From the NCBI RefSeq assembly GCF_035621355.1, contig NZ_CP141769.1, forward strand, positions 2,728,001 to 2,792,000: DNA of 64,000 nt, in the 5' to 3' direction. A program made the translations under genes and the position numbers. Positions 35,719 to 44,378 of this stretch are shown here, in pieces. The stretch comes from Thiobacillus sp. SCUT-2 (GTDB lineage Bacteria > Pseudomonadota > Gammaproteobacteria > Burkholderiales > Thiobacillaceae). The notes under the pieces are model-generated. The model saw only the letters and a list, made by a program, of their open reading frames with translations, did no database searches and had not been told where the DNA came from. Every line of letters starts with the position of its first letter. The first letter of the stretch is position 1.

Positions 35719-36732
35719 ATGCACACCGGCACCACCCTTACCCAGTTCATCATTGAAGAACAGCGCCGCACCGCCGGCGCCACCGGCGACTTCACCTCGC
35801 TGCTGAACGACGTCGTCACCGCCTGCAAGGCGATCTCCAACGCCGTCAACAAGGGCGCGCTCCTCGGCATGATGGGCTCGCTCGATTCCGAGAACGTGCA
35901 GGGCGAGACCCAGAAGAAGCTCGACGTCATCACCAACGACATCATGATCCGCTCCAACGAGTGGGCCGGCCACCTCGCCGGCATGGCGTCCGAGGAAATG
36001 GACGACGTCTACGCCATCCCCGGCCAGTATCCGCTCGGCAAGTACCTGCTGGTGTTCGATCCGCTCGATGGCTCGTCGAACGTCGACGTCAACATCTCGG
36101 TCGGCACCATCTTCTCGATCCTCAAGGCCCCGGTCGCCGGCCGCGCCGCCAAGGCCGAGGACTTCCTGCAGCCCGGCACCAAGCAGGTGTGCGCCGGTTA
36201 CGCGATCTACGGCTCGTCGACCATGCTGGTGCTGACCTTCGGCCACGGCACCAACGGCTTCACGCTCGACCGCGACGTCGGCGAGTTCGTGCTGACCCAC
36301 CCCGCCATGAAAATCCCGACCGAGACCAAGGAGTTCGCGATCAACGCGTCCAACATGCGTTTCTGGGAAAAGCCCGTGCAGCGCTACGTCGACGAGTGCC
36401 TCGCCGGCAAGACCGGCCCGCGCGGCAAGGACTTCAACATGCGCTGGGTCGCCTCGATGGTCGCCGAAGTGCACCGCATCCTCACCCGCGGCGGCATTTT
36501 CATGTACCCCAAGGACACCAAGGACCCGTCCAAGGCCGGCAAGCTGCGCCTGATGTACGAGGCCAACCCGATGGCCTTCATCGTCGAACAGGCCGGCGGC
36601 GCCGCCACCACCGGCTACCAGCGCATCCTCGACATCGCGCCGGAAGGCCTGCACCAGCGCGTGCCGGTGATCCTCGGCTCCAAGACCGAGGTCGACACCG
36701 TGACGGGTTATCACCACGAGAAGGCTGCGTAA
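35719..36732 (+). CDS. fbp: Fructose-1,6-bisphosphatase class I
   Basis: A 337-residue enzyme that hydrolyses fructose-1,6-bisphosphate in gluconeogenesis and the Calvin cycle. Metal and substrate motifs: [20 protein letters not shown] near residue 115 carries the key aspartates, [15 protein letters not shown] and [19 protein letters not shown] bind substrate and metal. The start has GGAG seven bases upstream. It stands alone, with its own upstream palindrome and a strong terminator. In an autotroph it would serve CO2 fixation; that is inference since no other Calvin-cycle gene is in the window. Confidence 0.96.
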   Translation: MHTGTTLTQFIIEEQRRTAGATGDFTSLLNDVVTACKAISNAVNKGALLGMMGSLDSENVQGETQKKLDVITNDIMIRSNEWAGHLAGMASEEMDDVYAIPGQYPLGKYLLVFDPLDGSSNVDVNISVGTIFSILKAPVAGRAAKAEDFLQPGTKQVCAGYAIYGSSTMLVLTFGHGTNGFTLDRDVGEFVLTHPAMKIPTETKEFAINASNMRFWEKPVQRYVDECLAGKTGPRGKDFNMRWVASMVAEVHRILTRGGIFMYPKDTKDPSKAGKLRLMYEANPMAFIVEQAGGAATTGYQRILDIAPEGLHQRVPVILGSKTEVDTVTGYHHEKAA

Positions 36733-36750
36733 GCGCGTTGACGCAGGCTG

Positions 36751-36780
36751 AAAAAAACCGGGCATCGCCCGGTTTTTTTT
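36751..36780. terminator. Bidirectional terminator between fbp and the GGDEF-EAL gene
   Basis: A7-CCGGGC-ATC-GCCCGG-T8 is symmetric, so it can end transcription from fbp on the plus strand and from the convergent gene ending at 36790 on the minus strand. Confidence 0.92.
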
Positions 36781-36789
36781 GTCCGTCCC

Positions 36790-38904
36790 TCAGGCGGCCG
36801 CCCGGCGCGGGCCGGCACGCAACAAGGCAAGGCACGCCTCGGGCGGCAGCGGGCGACTGAACAGATAGCCCTGCGCCTGGTCGCAGCGGTTGGCGCGCAG
36901 GTAGGCGAGCTGCGCCTCGGTTTCCACCCCTTCCGCGACCACGGTCAGGCCCAGCGTTCCGGCCAGTGCGATGATCGTGCGCACGATGGCGGTATCGTTG
37001 TCGTCGCCGGGGATGTCGCGGATGAACGAGCGGTCGATCTTCAGGCAGTGGAGGGGGAAGGTCTTCAGATAGCTCAGCGACGAATAGCCGGTGCCGAAGT
37101 CGTCGACTGCGATGCGTATGCCCAGGCGTTCGAGGTCGGTCAGCACGGTGGCAGCCGTCGCCAGGTTGTCCATCAGGGACGACTCGGTGATCTCGAGCTC
37201 GAGGTCGGCCGGCGCCAGACCCGTATCGCGCAGGACGGCGCTGACCTCCTCGGCGAGGTCCATCTGGCGGAATTGCCGCGCCGACAGGTTGACCGCCATG
37301 GTTCCGGCCGCCAGCCCCGCATCCTGCCACGCGCGCATCTGGCGGCAGGCCTCGCGCAGCACCCATTCGCCGATCGGCAGGATCAGGCCGCTTCGCTCGG
37401 CCAGCGGAATGAATTCATCGGGGCTGACGCTGCCGAGTTCCGGCGACTGCCAGCGCAGCAGCGCTTCCCAGCCCGTCAGCCGGCCGGTGCTGATCTCGCG
37501 CTTCGGCTGGTAGTGCAGCACCAGTTCCCGCCGTTCGAGGGCCTGCTTGAGGCGCGCTTCCAGCAGCACGCGGCGCTGGATCTCCTCGGAGAGCTCGCGG
37601 CTGAACACGCGGATACAGTTCCGCCCCGCCAGCTTGGCCCGATGCAGCGCGAGATCGGCGTAGCGCATGAGCACGCTGGCCGATTCGCCATCCGACGGAT
37701 AGGCGACGATGCCGATGCTGACGCTGATCCCGAGCCGGTCGTTGCCGATGTCGAACTCGCGGGAAAGCACCTGCAGCAAGCCCTCGCCCACTTCCCTGGC
37801 GCGCTCGACGGGCGCATTCTCCAGCTGGATCACGAACTCGTCGCCGCTGAAGCGGGCCAGGAAGGCGTCCGCCGGCAGGCTGGCCCGGATTCGCCCGGCG
37901 ACGGCGACCAGCAGCAGGTCGCCCTGCTCGTGGCCGAGCGTGTCGTTCACGGTCTGGAAGTGGTCGAGATCCAGCAGCAGGACCGCGCACGCGGTCTGGG
38001 CCTCGCGCGCGTGCGCGAGCGACTGGCCGAGCCGCTCGCCGAATGCGGTACGGTTCGGCAGCCCCGTGAGGTCGTCATGGGTGAGCATGTGGCGCATCTG
38101 CCGGAACGGCCGGCTCACCGCCTCGGCATAGATGGCGCGGTAGAGGAAATAATAGGCAAACACCTTGTAGGCATGGCCCAGCATGTTTGCGGTGCTGGTC
38201 ACCTGGACGTACACGGTAAAGAACAGCTCGCCGGCCGCCATCAGCAGCAGGGCCAGGATCAGGCTGTCGAAATCGCAGTTGGTGATCTGCTTGCGGCGCA
38301 GGACGAGAAGCGCGGCGATGCCCAGATAGAGCCCGAACACGCCCCATTCGAGGGCCACCTTGAGGCGCGTCAGCCCCACCCCGGAATCGTACATCCGGGG
38401 AATGGCATCCGGAGCCTCCAGAAGCGCGTAGGAGACCGACGACGCCACGAAGAGCGCCACGAGCCAGGCATTGCGGCGGAGCGGCGAGCGCGGGACCGGC
38501 GTTTCCGGAAGCAGCACGTAGGCCAGCAGTCCCGCGCCCGCCGCGAAACGGCCGAGCAGCCAGAACACGATCGACTTGTGGGGCGAGTTCGGGCCGACCA
38601 CGTCCGGCATGCCGAGGTACGACAGGAAATGCAGCATGTCGAACACCCCGACGGCGAGAAAGGCGCACCCCAGCGCCATCGCGCGGGTCGAGCGCTCGGT
38701 CTCCGCCGCGCCGTGGCCGGTGAAGAAAATCAGCACCGCGACGATCACGGCGAAGATTTCCATCATCGAGTGGACGACCAGGAAATGCGCCTGGGTGATC
38801 GTCAGCTGGTTGTCGGGCGCCACCTGCCATATCAGCAGCGGGATGCTCAGCGCCAGCAGGAGCGTGCCGGCGATCCGGTGCGTGTTTTTATTTGGCGGCT
38901 GCAT
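36790..38904 (-). CDS. MASE3-like membrane sensor with GGDEF and EAL domains
   Basis: A protein of about 704 residues from the ATG at 38904; the frame is open further up but that part overlaps non-coding-like sequence before the photolyase. The N-terminal part has several membrane helices and a MASE3-like stretch (VFDMLHFLSYLGMPD). The GGDEF domain has DDLTGLPNRTAF and the signature loop as FSGDEFV, with no RxxD inhibitory site. The EAL domain has GWEALLRWQSP, NLSARQF, DDFGTGYSSLSYLK and VAEGVETEAQ, so c-di-GMP phosphodiesterase residues look complete. Net activity is probably hydrolysis, but SGDEF can still be active. Target is unknown; pili or matrix would fit. Confidence 0.88.
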   Translation of the reverse strand: MQPPNKNTHRIAGTLLLALSIPLLIWQVAPDNQLTITQAHFLVVHSMMEIFAVIVAVLIFFTGHGAAETERSTRAMALGCAFLAVGVFDMLHFLSYLGMPDVVGPNSPHKSIVFWLLGRFAAGAGLLAYVLLPETPVPRSPLRRNAWLVALFVASSVSYALLEAPDAIPRMYDSGVGLTRLKVALEWGVFGLYLGIAALLVLRRKQITNCDFDSLILALLLMAAGELFFTVYVQVTSTANMLGHAYKVFAYYFLYRAIYAEAVSRPFRQMRHMLTHDDLTGLPNRTAFGERLGQSLAHAREAQTACAVLLLDLDHFQTVNDTLGHEQGDLLLVAVAGRIRASLPADAFLARFSGDEFVIQLENAPVERAREVGEGLLQVLSREFDIGNDRLGISVSIGIVAYPSDGESASVLMRYADLALHRAKLAGRNCIRVFSRELSEEIQRRVLLEARLKQALERRELVLHYQPKREISTGRLTGWEALLRWQSPELGSVSPDEFIPLAERSGLILPIGEWVLREACRQMRAWQDAGLAAGTMAVNLSARQFRQMDLAEEVSAVLRDTGLAPADLELEITESSLMDNLATAATVLTDLERLGIRIAVDDFGTGYSSLSYLKTFPLHCLKIDRSFIRDIPGDDNDTAIVRTIIALAGTLGLTVVAEGVETEAQLAYLRANRCDQAQGYLFSRPLPPEACLALLRAGPRRAAA

Positions 38905-39081
38905 CAACCCGAAACCCTGCCCATCGCGCGGTAGGTCATCCCCAACAAGCCTCGTTATTCGTCGAGCAGCGCGGGCCAGCACGATCCGCCACCCCGGCTT
39001 CTCCTTTTTGTTCACTTTGGCACAGCGCGCGCCATTTGTCCCTTGCAGCCCTTGCGCGCTCAATGGGTGCCACCCAAGTAT

Positions 39082-40512
39082 TTACGGCACAGCCTGGATT
39101 TGCTTGAACAAGGCCAGCGCCCGCACGCGCTGCGCGGCATGCTCGACGAGCGGCTCCGGGTAGTCGCGGCCGATCCGGCAGCCGGTCTGCTGCTGCAAGG
39201 CAGCGGACATCGTCCACGGCGCGTGGATGGCGGGAGCGGGCACGCGGGCCAGCTCGGGCAGATAGCGCCGGATGAAGTGCCCGTCGGGGTCGAATCGCTC
39301 GGACTGCGCAACCGGGTTGAAGATGCGGAACCACGGCTGGGCGTCGCAGCCGACCGACGCAGCCCACTGCCAGCCGCCGCTGTTTGCCGCGAGATCGAAG
39401 TCGATCAGCTTGTCGGCGAACCACTTCTCGCCCAGCCGCCAGTCGACCAGCAGGTCCTTGACCAGGAAGGAGGCGGCGATCATGCGCAGGCGGTTGTGCA
39501 TGTAGCCGGTCTGCTCGAGCTGCCGCATCGCCGCGTCGACCAGCGGATAGCCGGTGCGCGCCGCGCACCAGGCCTCGAAGTGGCCCGGCGGATTCGGCCA
39601 CGGCAGCGCATCGAAGCGGGCCTTGAAGGCATGCCCAGCCGCGACGTCGGGCCGGTGCCACAGGATCTGGTGATAGAAGTCGCGCCAGATCAGCTCGGAA
39701 AGCCAGGTCTGCGCGCCGCGCCCGCCCCGCTGCCAGGCCGCGGCGGCGAGCTGCCGGACCGACACGGTGCCGAAGCGCAGGTGCGCCGAGAGGTAGGAGG
39801 GTCCTTTTTGCGCGGGAAAATCGCGCGCTTCGTGATAGCGGTCGATGCGCGCCAGGAAATCCTCGAACAGGCGCGCGCCGCCGGCCATGCCGGTCGGCAG
39901 CTTCAGATCGTGCAGGTTGGTCGGCCGGAATCCGAGGGCGTGCAGGCTCGGCACCGGCGTCGAACGCGGCAACAGCCGGCCGACATGACGCCCCGCCGGG
40001 TACGGGGCTAGATGCGCCGGCGTCAGCGCCTTCAGCCAGGCATTCTTGTATGGCGTGAAGACGCTGAAAGGCGTCCTGGAAACAGTAAGCACTTCCTCAC
40101 GCTCGAAGATCACGGCGTCCTTGTAGTGACGGACGGCGATGCCGCGGGCATGCAGGGCGCCCTCGACGGCGGCGTCGCGCGCCCGTGCGGCCGGGTCGTC
40201 GTCGTGGTTGAAGAACACCGCCTCGACCTCGAGTTCGGTCGCCAGCCGGACGATTTCGTCGCGCGCGCGACCGTGACGGACGATGAGCCCGCCGCCGCGC
40301 GCTTCCAGCGTCCGCTGCAGCTCCGCCACGCCGTCGTGGATGAATTCGACCCGGCGGTCGGCGCGATCCAGAAGCCCGTCGAGGATGTCGCGGTCGAACA
40401 CGAACGCGCAAGCGACTTCCCGCGACTGCCGCAAGGCATGGTAGAGCGCGGCATGGTCGTTGTCGCGCAGGTCGCGCCGGAACCAGACCAGGGTGCGGAC
40501 GTATTCAGGCAT
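39082..40512 (-). CDS. phrB: Deoxyribodipyrimidine photolyase PhrB
   Basis: A 476-residue class I cyclobutane-dimer photolyase that repairs UV lesions with blue light. The N-terminal antenna domain begins LVWFRRDLRDNDHAALYHAL. The FAD domain shows SYLSAHLRFGTVS, LIWRDFYHQILW, and the lesion-binding PLVDAAMRQLEQTGYMHNRL with its conserved Trp/Asn region. The end has WFRIFNPVAQSERFDPDG and FIRRYLPEL. It is divergent from yqgE with 87 bp between the starts. Confidence 0.95.
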   Translation of the reverse strand: MPEYVRTLVWFRRDLRDNDHAALYHALRQSREVACAFVFDRDILDGLLDRADRRVEFIHDGVAELQRTLEARGGGLIVRHGRARDEIVRLATELEVEAVFFNHDDDPAARARDAAVEGALHARGIAVRHYKDAVIFEREEVLTVSRTPFSVFTPYKNAWLKALTPAHLAPYPAGRHVGRLLPRSTPVPSLHALGFRPTNLHDLKLPTGMAGGARLFEDFLARIDRYHEARDFPAQKGPSYLSAHLRFGTVSVRQLAAAAWQRGGRGAQTWLSELIWRDFYHQILWHRPDVAAGHAFKARFDALPWPNPPGHFEAWCAARTGYPLVDAAMRQLEQTGYMHNRLRMIAASFLVKDLLVDWRLGEKWFADKLIDFDLAANSGGWQWAASVGCDAQPWFRIFNPVAQSERFDPDGHFIRRYLPELARVPAPAIHAPWTMSAALQQQTGCRIGRDYPEPLVEHAAQRVRALALFKQIQAVP

Positions 40513-40599
40513 GGGGCACTCCGGCCGCTATAGTGCTTGTATGGGGTTCGAAAAAGGATGCTTGCTCGATTTGAGCCGGATTACAATGGGAGCGCAATC

Positions 40600-41157
40600 A
40601 TGGACACCGTGAACCTGACCCACAATTTTCTGATCGCCATGCCCGGCATGGTGGACCCCAATTTCAACGGGACGCTCACCTACATCTGCGACCACAGTGA
40701 ACAGGGCGCGCTCGGCGTGGTCGTCAACCGCCCGATCGAGCTCGAGCTGGCGGCGCTGTTCGAGCAGATCGGCCTGCCGCTGCCCGAGCGCCTGCATCAC
40801 GACACGGTGTATTTCGGCGGCCCGGTCCAGACCGAGCGCGGTTTCGTGCTGCACACGCCGCCGCAGACCTTCAGTTCCACCCTGACGGTCAACAACGCCG
40901 TCAGCCTCACCACGTCGAAGGACGTGCTGGAGGCGGTGAGCCAGGGCGCGGGCCCGGAAAAATTCATGGTCTCGCTGGGGTACGCCGGCTGGGCGGCCGG
41001 CCAGCTCGAGGACGAGATCCGCCAGAATGCCTGGCTGTCGGTGGCCGCCGACCCGCAGGTGATTTTCGACCTGCCCCCCGAAGAACGCCTGCCTGCGGCG
41101 ATGAAGCTGCTCGGCATCGACTTCGCCAGCCTCTCCGAAGAAGCCGGACACGCTTGA
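40600..41157 (+). CDS. yqgE: YqgE/AlgH family protein
   Basis: A 185-residue cytoplasmic protein (UPF0301). I set the start at 40600, where GGGAG lies seven bases before the ATG and the family start [17 protein letters not shown] begins. Other signatures are [31 protein letters not shown] and [20 protein letters not shown]. Its role is unknown. It precedes ruvX/yqgF, the conserved neighbour in most proteobacteria, and overlaps its start by four bases. Confidence 0.94.
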   Translation: MDTVNLTHNFLIAMPGMVDPNFNGTLTYICDHSEQGALGVVVNRPIELELAALFEQIGLPLPERLHHDTVYFGGPVQTERGFVLHTPPQTFSSTLTVNNAVSLTTSKDVLEAVSQGAGPEKFMVSLGYAGWAAGQLEDEIRQNAWLSVAADPQVIFDLPPEERLPAAMKLLGIDFASLSEEAGHA

Positions 41158-41591
41158 GCTATGCGGAAACCCACGGCACGGTGCTGGGCTTCGACCTGGG
41201 GCTCAAGCGCACCGGCGTCGCCTCCGGCGAGCTGTCGCTCGGCATCGCGCATCCGCTGACGGTCGTCCAGGCGGACTCGACCGATGCGCGGCTGGCGGCG
41301 ATCGCCCGGCTGGTCGACGAGTGGAAGCCGGTCCTGCTGGTGCTCGGGCTGCCGACCCACGCCGATGGCACCGAGCACGAGATGACGCGGGTGGCCAAGA
41401 ACTTCGCCCGCAAATTGGAATCGCGCTTCAATCTTCCGGTGTTCCTGGTCGACGAACGCCACACGAGCACGGAAGCCGAATCTGAACTGCACGCGCGCGG
41501 CATCCACGGCCGGAAGAACAAGGCGCTGGCGGATGCCGTCGCCGCCCAACTGATACTGCAAGGTTTCTTCGATGCCCGCCTCACTGCCTGA
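41154..41591 (+). CDS. ruvX: RuvX/YqgF RNase H-fold protein, TTG start
   Basis: A 145-residue RNase H-fold protein (putative Holliday-junction resolvase, also implicated in pre-16S rRNA maturation). Motifs are [17 protein letters not shown] at the N-terminus, [33 protein letters not shown] and [15 protein letters not shown], supplying the acidic residues. No ATG is in frame near the family start. A TTG at 41154 overlapping the yqgE stop (TTGA) gives the right N-terminus, so I use it. The gene overlaps pyrR by 20 bases. Confidence 0.92.
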   Translation: MSYAETHGTVLGFDLGLKRTGVASGELSLGIAHPLTVVQADSTDARLAAIARLVDEWKPVLLVLGLPTHADGTEHEMTRVAKNFARKLESRFNLPVFLVDERHTSTEAESELHARGIHGRKNKALADAVAAQLILQGFFDARLTA

Positions 41592-42066
41592 TGCCAACTC
41601 CCTGATCGCACGGCTCGCCGAGGCCATCGCCCCCGCACTGACGCCGGAGACGCTGATCGTCGGCATCCATACCGGCGGCGTGTGGGTGGCCGAGCGCCTG
41701 CACGCGCTGCTCGGCTGCCGGCAGCCGCTCGGCACGCTCGACATCTCGTTCTACCGCGACGACTTCTCGCGTGTCGGCCTGCATCCGCAGGTGAAGCCTT
41801 CGAGCCTGCCGTTCGACCTCGAAGGCCGCGACATCCTGCTGGTCGACGACGTGCTGTACACCGGCCGCACCGTGCGCGCGGCGATGAACGAACTGTTCGA
41901 CTACGGCCGCCCGGCCTCGATCCGCCTGGCCGTCCTGGTCGACCGCGGCGGCCGCGAGCTGCCGATCCGCCCGGATTTCGCCGGCCTCACGCTCGACGTG
42001 CCGCCGCACCAGAACATCAACCTTTCCCGCCTCGACGATGGCCATCTGACCCTCACGCTTGCATGA
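41572..42066 (+). CDS. pyrR: PyrR bifunctional regulator/uracil phosphoribosyltransferase-like
   Basis: A 164-residue type I PRTase. The PRPP-binding motif is [19 protein letters not shown] near residue 90, preceded by [14 protein letters not shown] and followed by [14 protein letters not shown]. In Gram-positives PyrR controls pyr mRNA attenuation; in proteobacteria it is typically found, as here, directly before pyrB. No attenuator hairpin is seen because the gene overlaps both neighbours. RNA binding here is unproven. The stop overlaps the pyrB ATG by four bases. Confidence 0.93.
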   Translation: MPASLPDANSLIARLAEAIAPALTPETLIVGIHTGGVWVAERLHALLGCRQPLGTLDISFYRDDFSRVGLHPQVKPSSLPFDLEGRDILLVDDVLYTGRTVRAAMNELFDYGRPASIRLAVLVDRGGRELPIRPDFAGLTLDVPPHQNINLSRLDDGHLTLTLA

Positions 42067-43013
42067 ACCTACAACTCACCGATGACGGCAGGCTGCGGCA
42101 CCTGCTGACGCTGGACGGACTGCCGCGCGCCATCATCACGCAGATCCTCGACACCGCCGAATCCTTCATGGACGTCGGCGAGCGCGAGGTCAAGAAGGTC
42201 CCGCTCCTGCGCGGCAAGAGCATCTTCAACCTGTTCTTCGAACCGTCGACGCGGACCCGCACCACCTTCGAGATCGCCGCCAAGCGCCTCTCGGCCGACG
42301 TCGTCAACCTCAACATCGCCACCTCCAGCCAGACCAAGGGCGAGGCGATCCTCGACACCGTCGACAACCTCGCGGCGATGCACGCCGACATGTTCGTCGT
42401 GCGCCACTCGCAGTCGGGCGCGGCGCACTTCATCGCGCGCCACGTCGCCCCGCACATCTCGGTCGTCAATGCCGGCGACGGCCGCCACGCGCATCCGACC
42501 CAGGGCCTGCTCGACATGTTCACCATCCGCCGCTACAAGGGTGCGTTCCACAACCTCACCGTGGCGATCGTCGGCGACGTGCTGCATTCGCGCGTCGCGC
42601 GTTCGCAGATCCACGCGCTTACCACGCTCGGCGTGCCCGAGGTGCGCGTGATCGGGCCGAAGACGCTGCTCCCCACCGGGGTCGAGCAGATGGGCGTGAA
42701 GGTCTTCCACGACATGGAAGCCGGGCTGGCCGGCTGCGACGTCGTCATCATGCTGCGCCTGCAGAACGAGCGCATGCGCGGCGCCCTGCTCCCCAGCGCG
42801 CAGGAATACTTCAAGTTCTTCGGCCTCACGCTGGAGAAGCTCGCGCTCGCCAAGCCGGATGCGATCGTGATGCACCCCGGGCCGATGAACCGCGGCGTCG
42901 AGATCGCGTCCGAGGTCGCCGACGGGCCGCAGTCGGTCATCCTGCCGCAGGTGACCTACGGCATCGCCGTGCGCATGGCGGTGATGGCGATGCTGGCGGG
43001 AGGAACGGCATGA
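42063..43013 (+). CDS. pyrB: Aspartate carbamoyltransferase catalytic subunit PyrB
   Basis: A 316-residue enzyme that makes carbamoyl-aspartate, the first committed pyrimidine step. The carbamoyl-phosphate site is [19 protein letters not shown] near residue 60; [28 protein letters not shown] and the substrate loop [10 protein letters not shown] are also clear. No regulatory pyrI is present. An inactive dihydroorotase follows, matching the PyrB-PyrC' dodecamer type of Pseudomonas. Its TGA overlaps the start of an 18-codon ORF. Confidence 0.96.
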   Translation: MNLQLTDDGRLRHLLTLDGLPRAIITQILDTAESFMDVGEREVKKVPLLRGKSIFNLFFEPSTRTRTTFEIAAKRLSADVVNLNIATSSQTKGEAILDTVDNLAAMHADMFVVRHSQSGAAHFIARHVAPHISVVNAGDGRHAHPTQGLLDMFTIRRYKGAFHNLTVAIVGDVLHSRVARSQIHALTTLGVPEVRVIGPKTLLPTGVEQMGVKVFHDMEAGLAGCDVVIMLRLQNERMRGALLPSAQEYFKFFGLTLEKLALAKPDAIVMHPGPMNRGVEIASEVADGPQSVILPQVTYGIAVRMAVMAMLAGGTA

Positions 43014-43066
43014 GCCGAAAGCAGACCACCGGCACCCGCGATCATCTGACCGAGGCGAACGCATGA
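43010..43066 (+). CDS. 18-codon linker ORF between pyrB and pyrC'
   Basis: A tiny open frame, [18 protein letters not shown], whose ATG overlaps the pyrB stop and whose TGA overlaps the pyrC' ATG, each as ATGA. GGGAGG lies close before its ATG, a better ribosome site than the one before pyrC' itself. It is too short to judge by content. The geometry suggests it passes ribosomes from pyrB to pyrC'. Confidence 0.5.
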   Translation: MSRKQTTGTRDHLTEANA

Positions 43067-44343
43067 AGATCCATATCAAGAACGGCCGCGTGGTCGACCC
43101 GATGAATGCGCGCGACGAGGTCGCCGACATTTTCGTTGCCGCCGGCAGGATCGTCGGCATCGGCGCGGCGCCGGCCGACTTCCACGCCAACCGCACGCTC
43201 GACGCCAGCGGCCTGGTCGTCTGTCCCGGCCTGGTCGATCTTTCGGTCCGCCTGCGCGAGCCCGGTTTCGAGTACAAGGCGACGCTCGAATCGGAGATGC
43301 TCGCCGCCGCCGCCGGCGGCATCACCTCGCTGGCGTGCCCGCCCGACACCGACCCGCCGCTCGACGAGCCGGGCCTGGTCGAGATGCTGAAATTCCGTGC
43401 CCGCAACCTGCCGGGCCCGCGCGTCTATCCGGTCGGCGCGCTCACGCAGAAGCTCGAAGGCAGGATGCTGACCGAGATGGCCGAGCTGACCGAAGCGGGC
43501 TGCCGCGCCTTCACCCAGGCCGATGCGCCGCTGACCGACACCCAGGTGCTGCTGCGCGCGATGGAATACGCGGCGACCTTCGGCTTCAGCCTGTGGCTGC
43601 GCGCGCAGGACGTTTCGCTCGCGAAGGACGGCGTCGCCCACGACGGCGCCATCGCCTCGCGCCTCGGCCTGCCCGGCATTCCGGCGCTGGCCGAGACGGT
43701 CGCCCTCGCCACCATCCTGCAGCTGGTGCGCGAGACCGGCGCCCGCGTCCACCTCGCGCGCCTGTCGACGCGCGAGGGCATCGCCATGGTGCGGGCGGCC
43801 AAGGCACAGGGCCTGGCGGTGACCTGCGACGTCGCCTGCCCCCACGTGCACCTGTCGGAGAACGACCTCGTCAGCTTCGACTCGCACCTCCACCTGGTTC
43901 CGCCGCTCCGAAGCCTGCGCGACCGCGACGCGATCCGCGAAGCGCTGCGCGACGGCTCCATCGACGCGCTGTGCTCCGACCATGCGCCGGTCGACGAGGA
44001 CGCCAAGCAGGTGCCCTTCGGCGAATCCGAGCCGGGTGCCTCGGGTGTCGAGCTGCTGCTGCCGCTGACGCTGAAGTGGGCGCGCGAGACCGGCGTGCCG
44101 CTCATCCAGGCGATCGACCTGATCTCGTGGAAACCCGCACAGATCCTGGGCGTGCCGGCTGGCCACCTGTCGGTCGGCGGCAACGCCGACATCTGCGTGT
44201 TCGACGAAACCGCCGAGTGGGTGGTTTCGTCGAACACGCTGGCGAGCCAGGGTGACAACACCCCCTTCCTCAACCATCCGATGCAGGGCCGGGTGCGCTA
44301 CACGCTGATCGACGGGCATATCGATTTTGAAGCGCCCCGCTGA
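43063..44343 (+). CDS. pyrC: Dihydroorotase-like protein PyrC' (metal ligands missing)
   Basis: A 426-residue amidohydrolase-fold protein. Active dihydroorotases have DxHxH in PGLIDxHVHLREPG; here the segment reads CPGLVDLSVRLREPGFE, so both histidines are lost (Ser and Arg in their places). The later lysine/histidine ligands are also absent, though SDHAPVDEDAK is kept. This is the pattern of PyrC' (PyrX), a non-catalytic partner needed for assembly of PyrB in Pseudomonas. An active pyrC should exist elsewhere in the genome. It follows pyrB through the 18-codon linker ORF. Confidence 0.92.
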   Translation: MKIHIKNGRVVDPMNARDEVADIFVAAGRIVGIGAAPADFHANRTLDASGLVVCPGLVDLSVRLREPGFEYKATLESEMLAAAAGGITSLACPPDTDPPLDEPGLVEMLKFRARNLPGPRVYPVGALTQKLEGRMLTEMAELTEAGCRAFTQADAPLTDTQVLLRAMEYAATFGFSLWLRAQDVSLAKDGVAHDGAIASRLGLPGIPALAETVALATILQLVRETGARVHLARLSTREGIAMVRAAKAQGLAVTCDVACPHVHLSENDLVSFDSHLHLVPPLRSLRDRDAIREALRDGSIDALCSDHAPVDEDAKQVPFGESEPGASGVELLLPLTLKWARETGVPLIQAIDLISWKPAQILGVPAGHLSVGGNADICVFDETAEWVVSSNTLASQGDNTPFLNHPMQGRVRYTLIDGHIDFEAPR

Positions 44344-44378
44344 ACGTCGCGCGGCGCGTGCCCGGTAAGCCGGCGGCA

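Noticed and set aside
37048..38934. 628-residue open frame on the plus strand opposite the GGDEF-EAL gene
   Set aside because: No recognisable domain; the minus-strand frame has complete GGDEF and EAL motifs.
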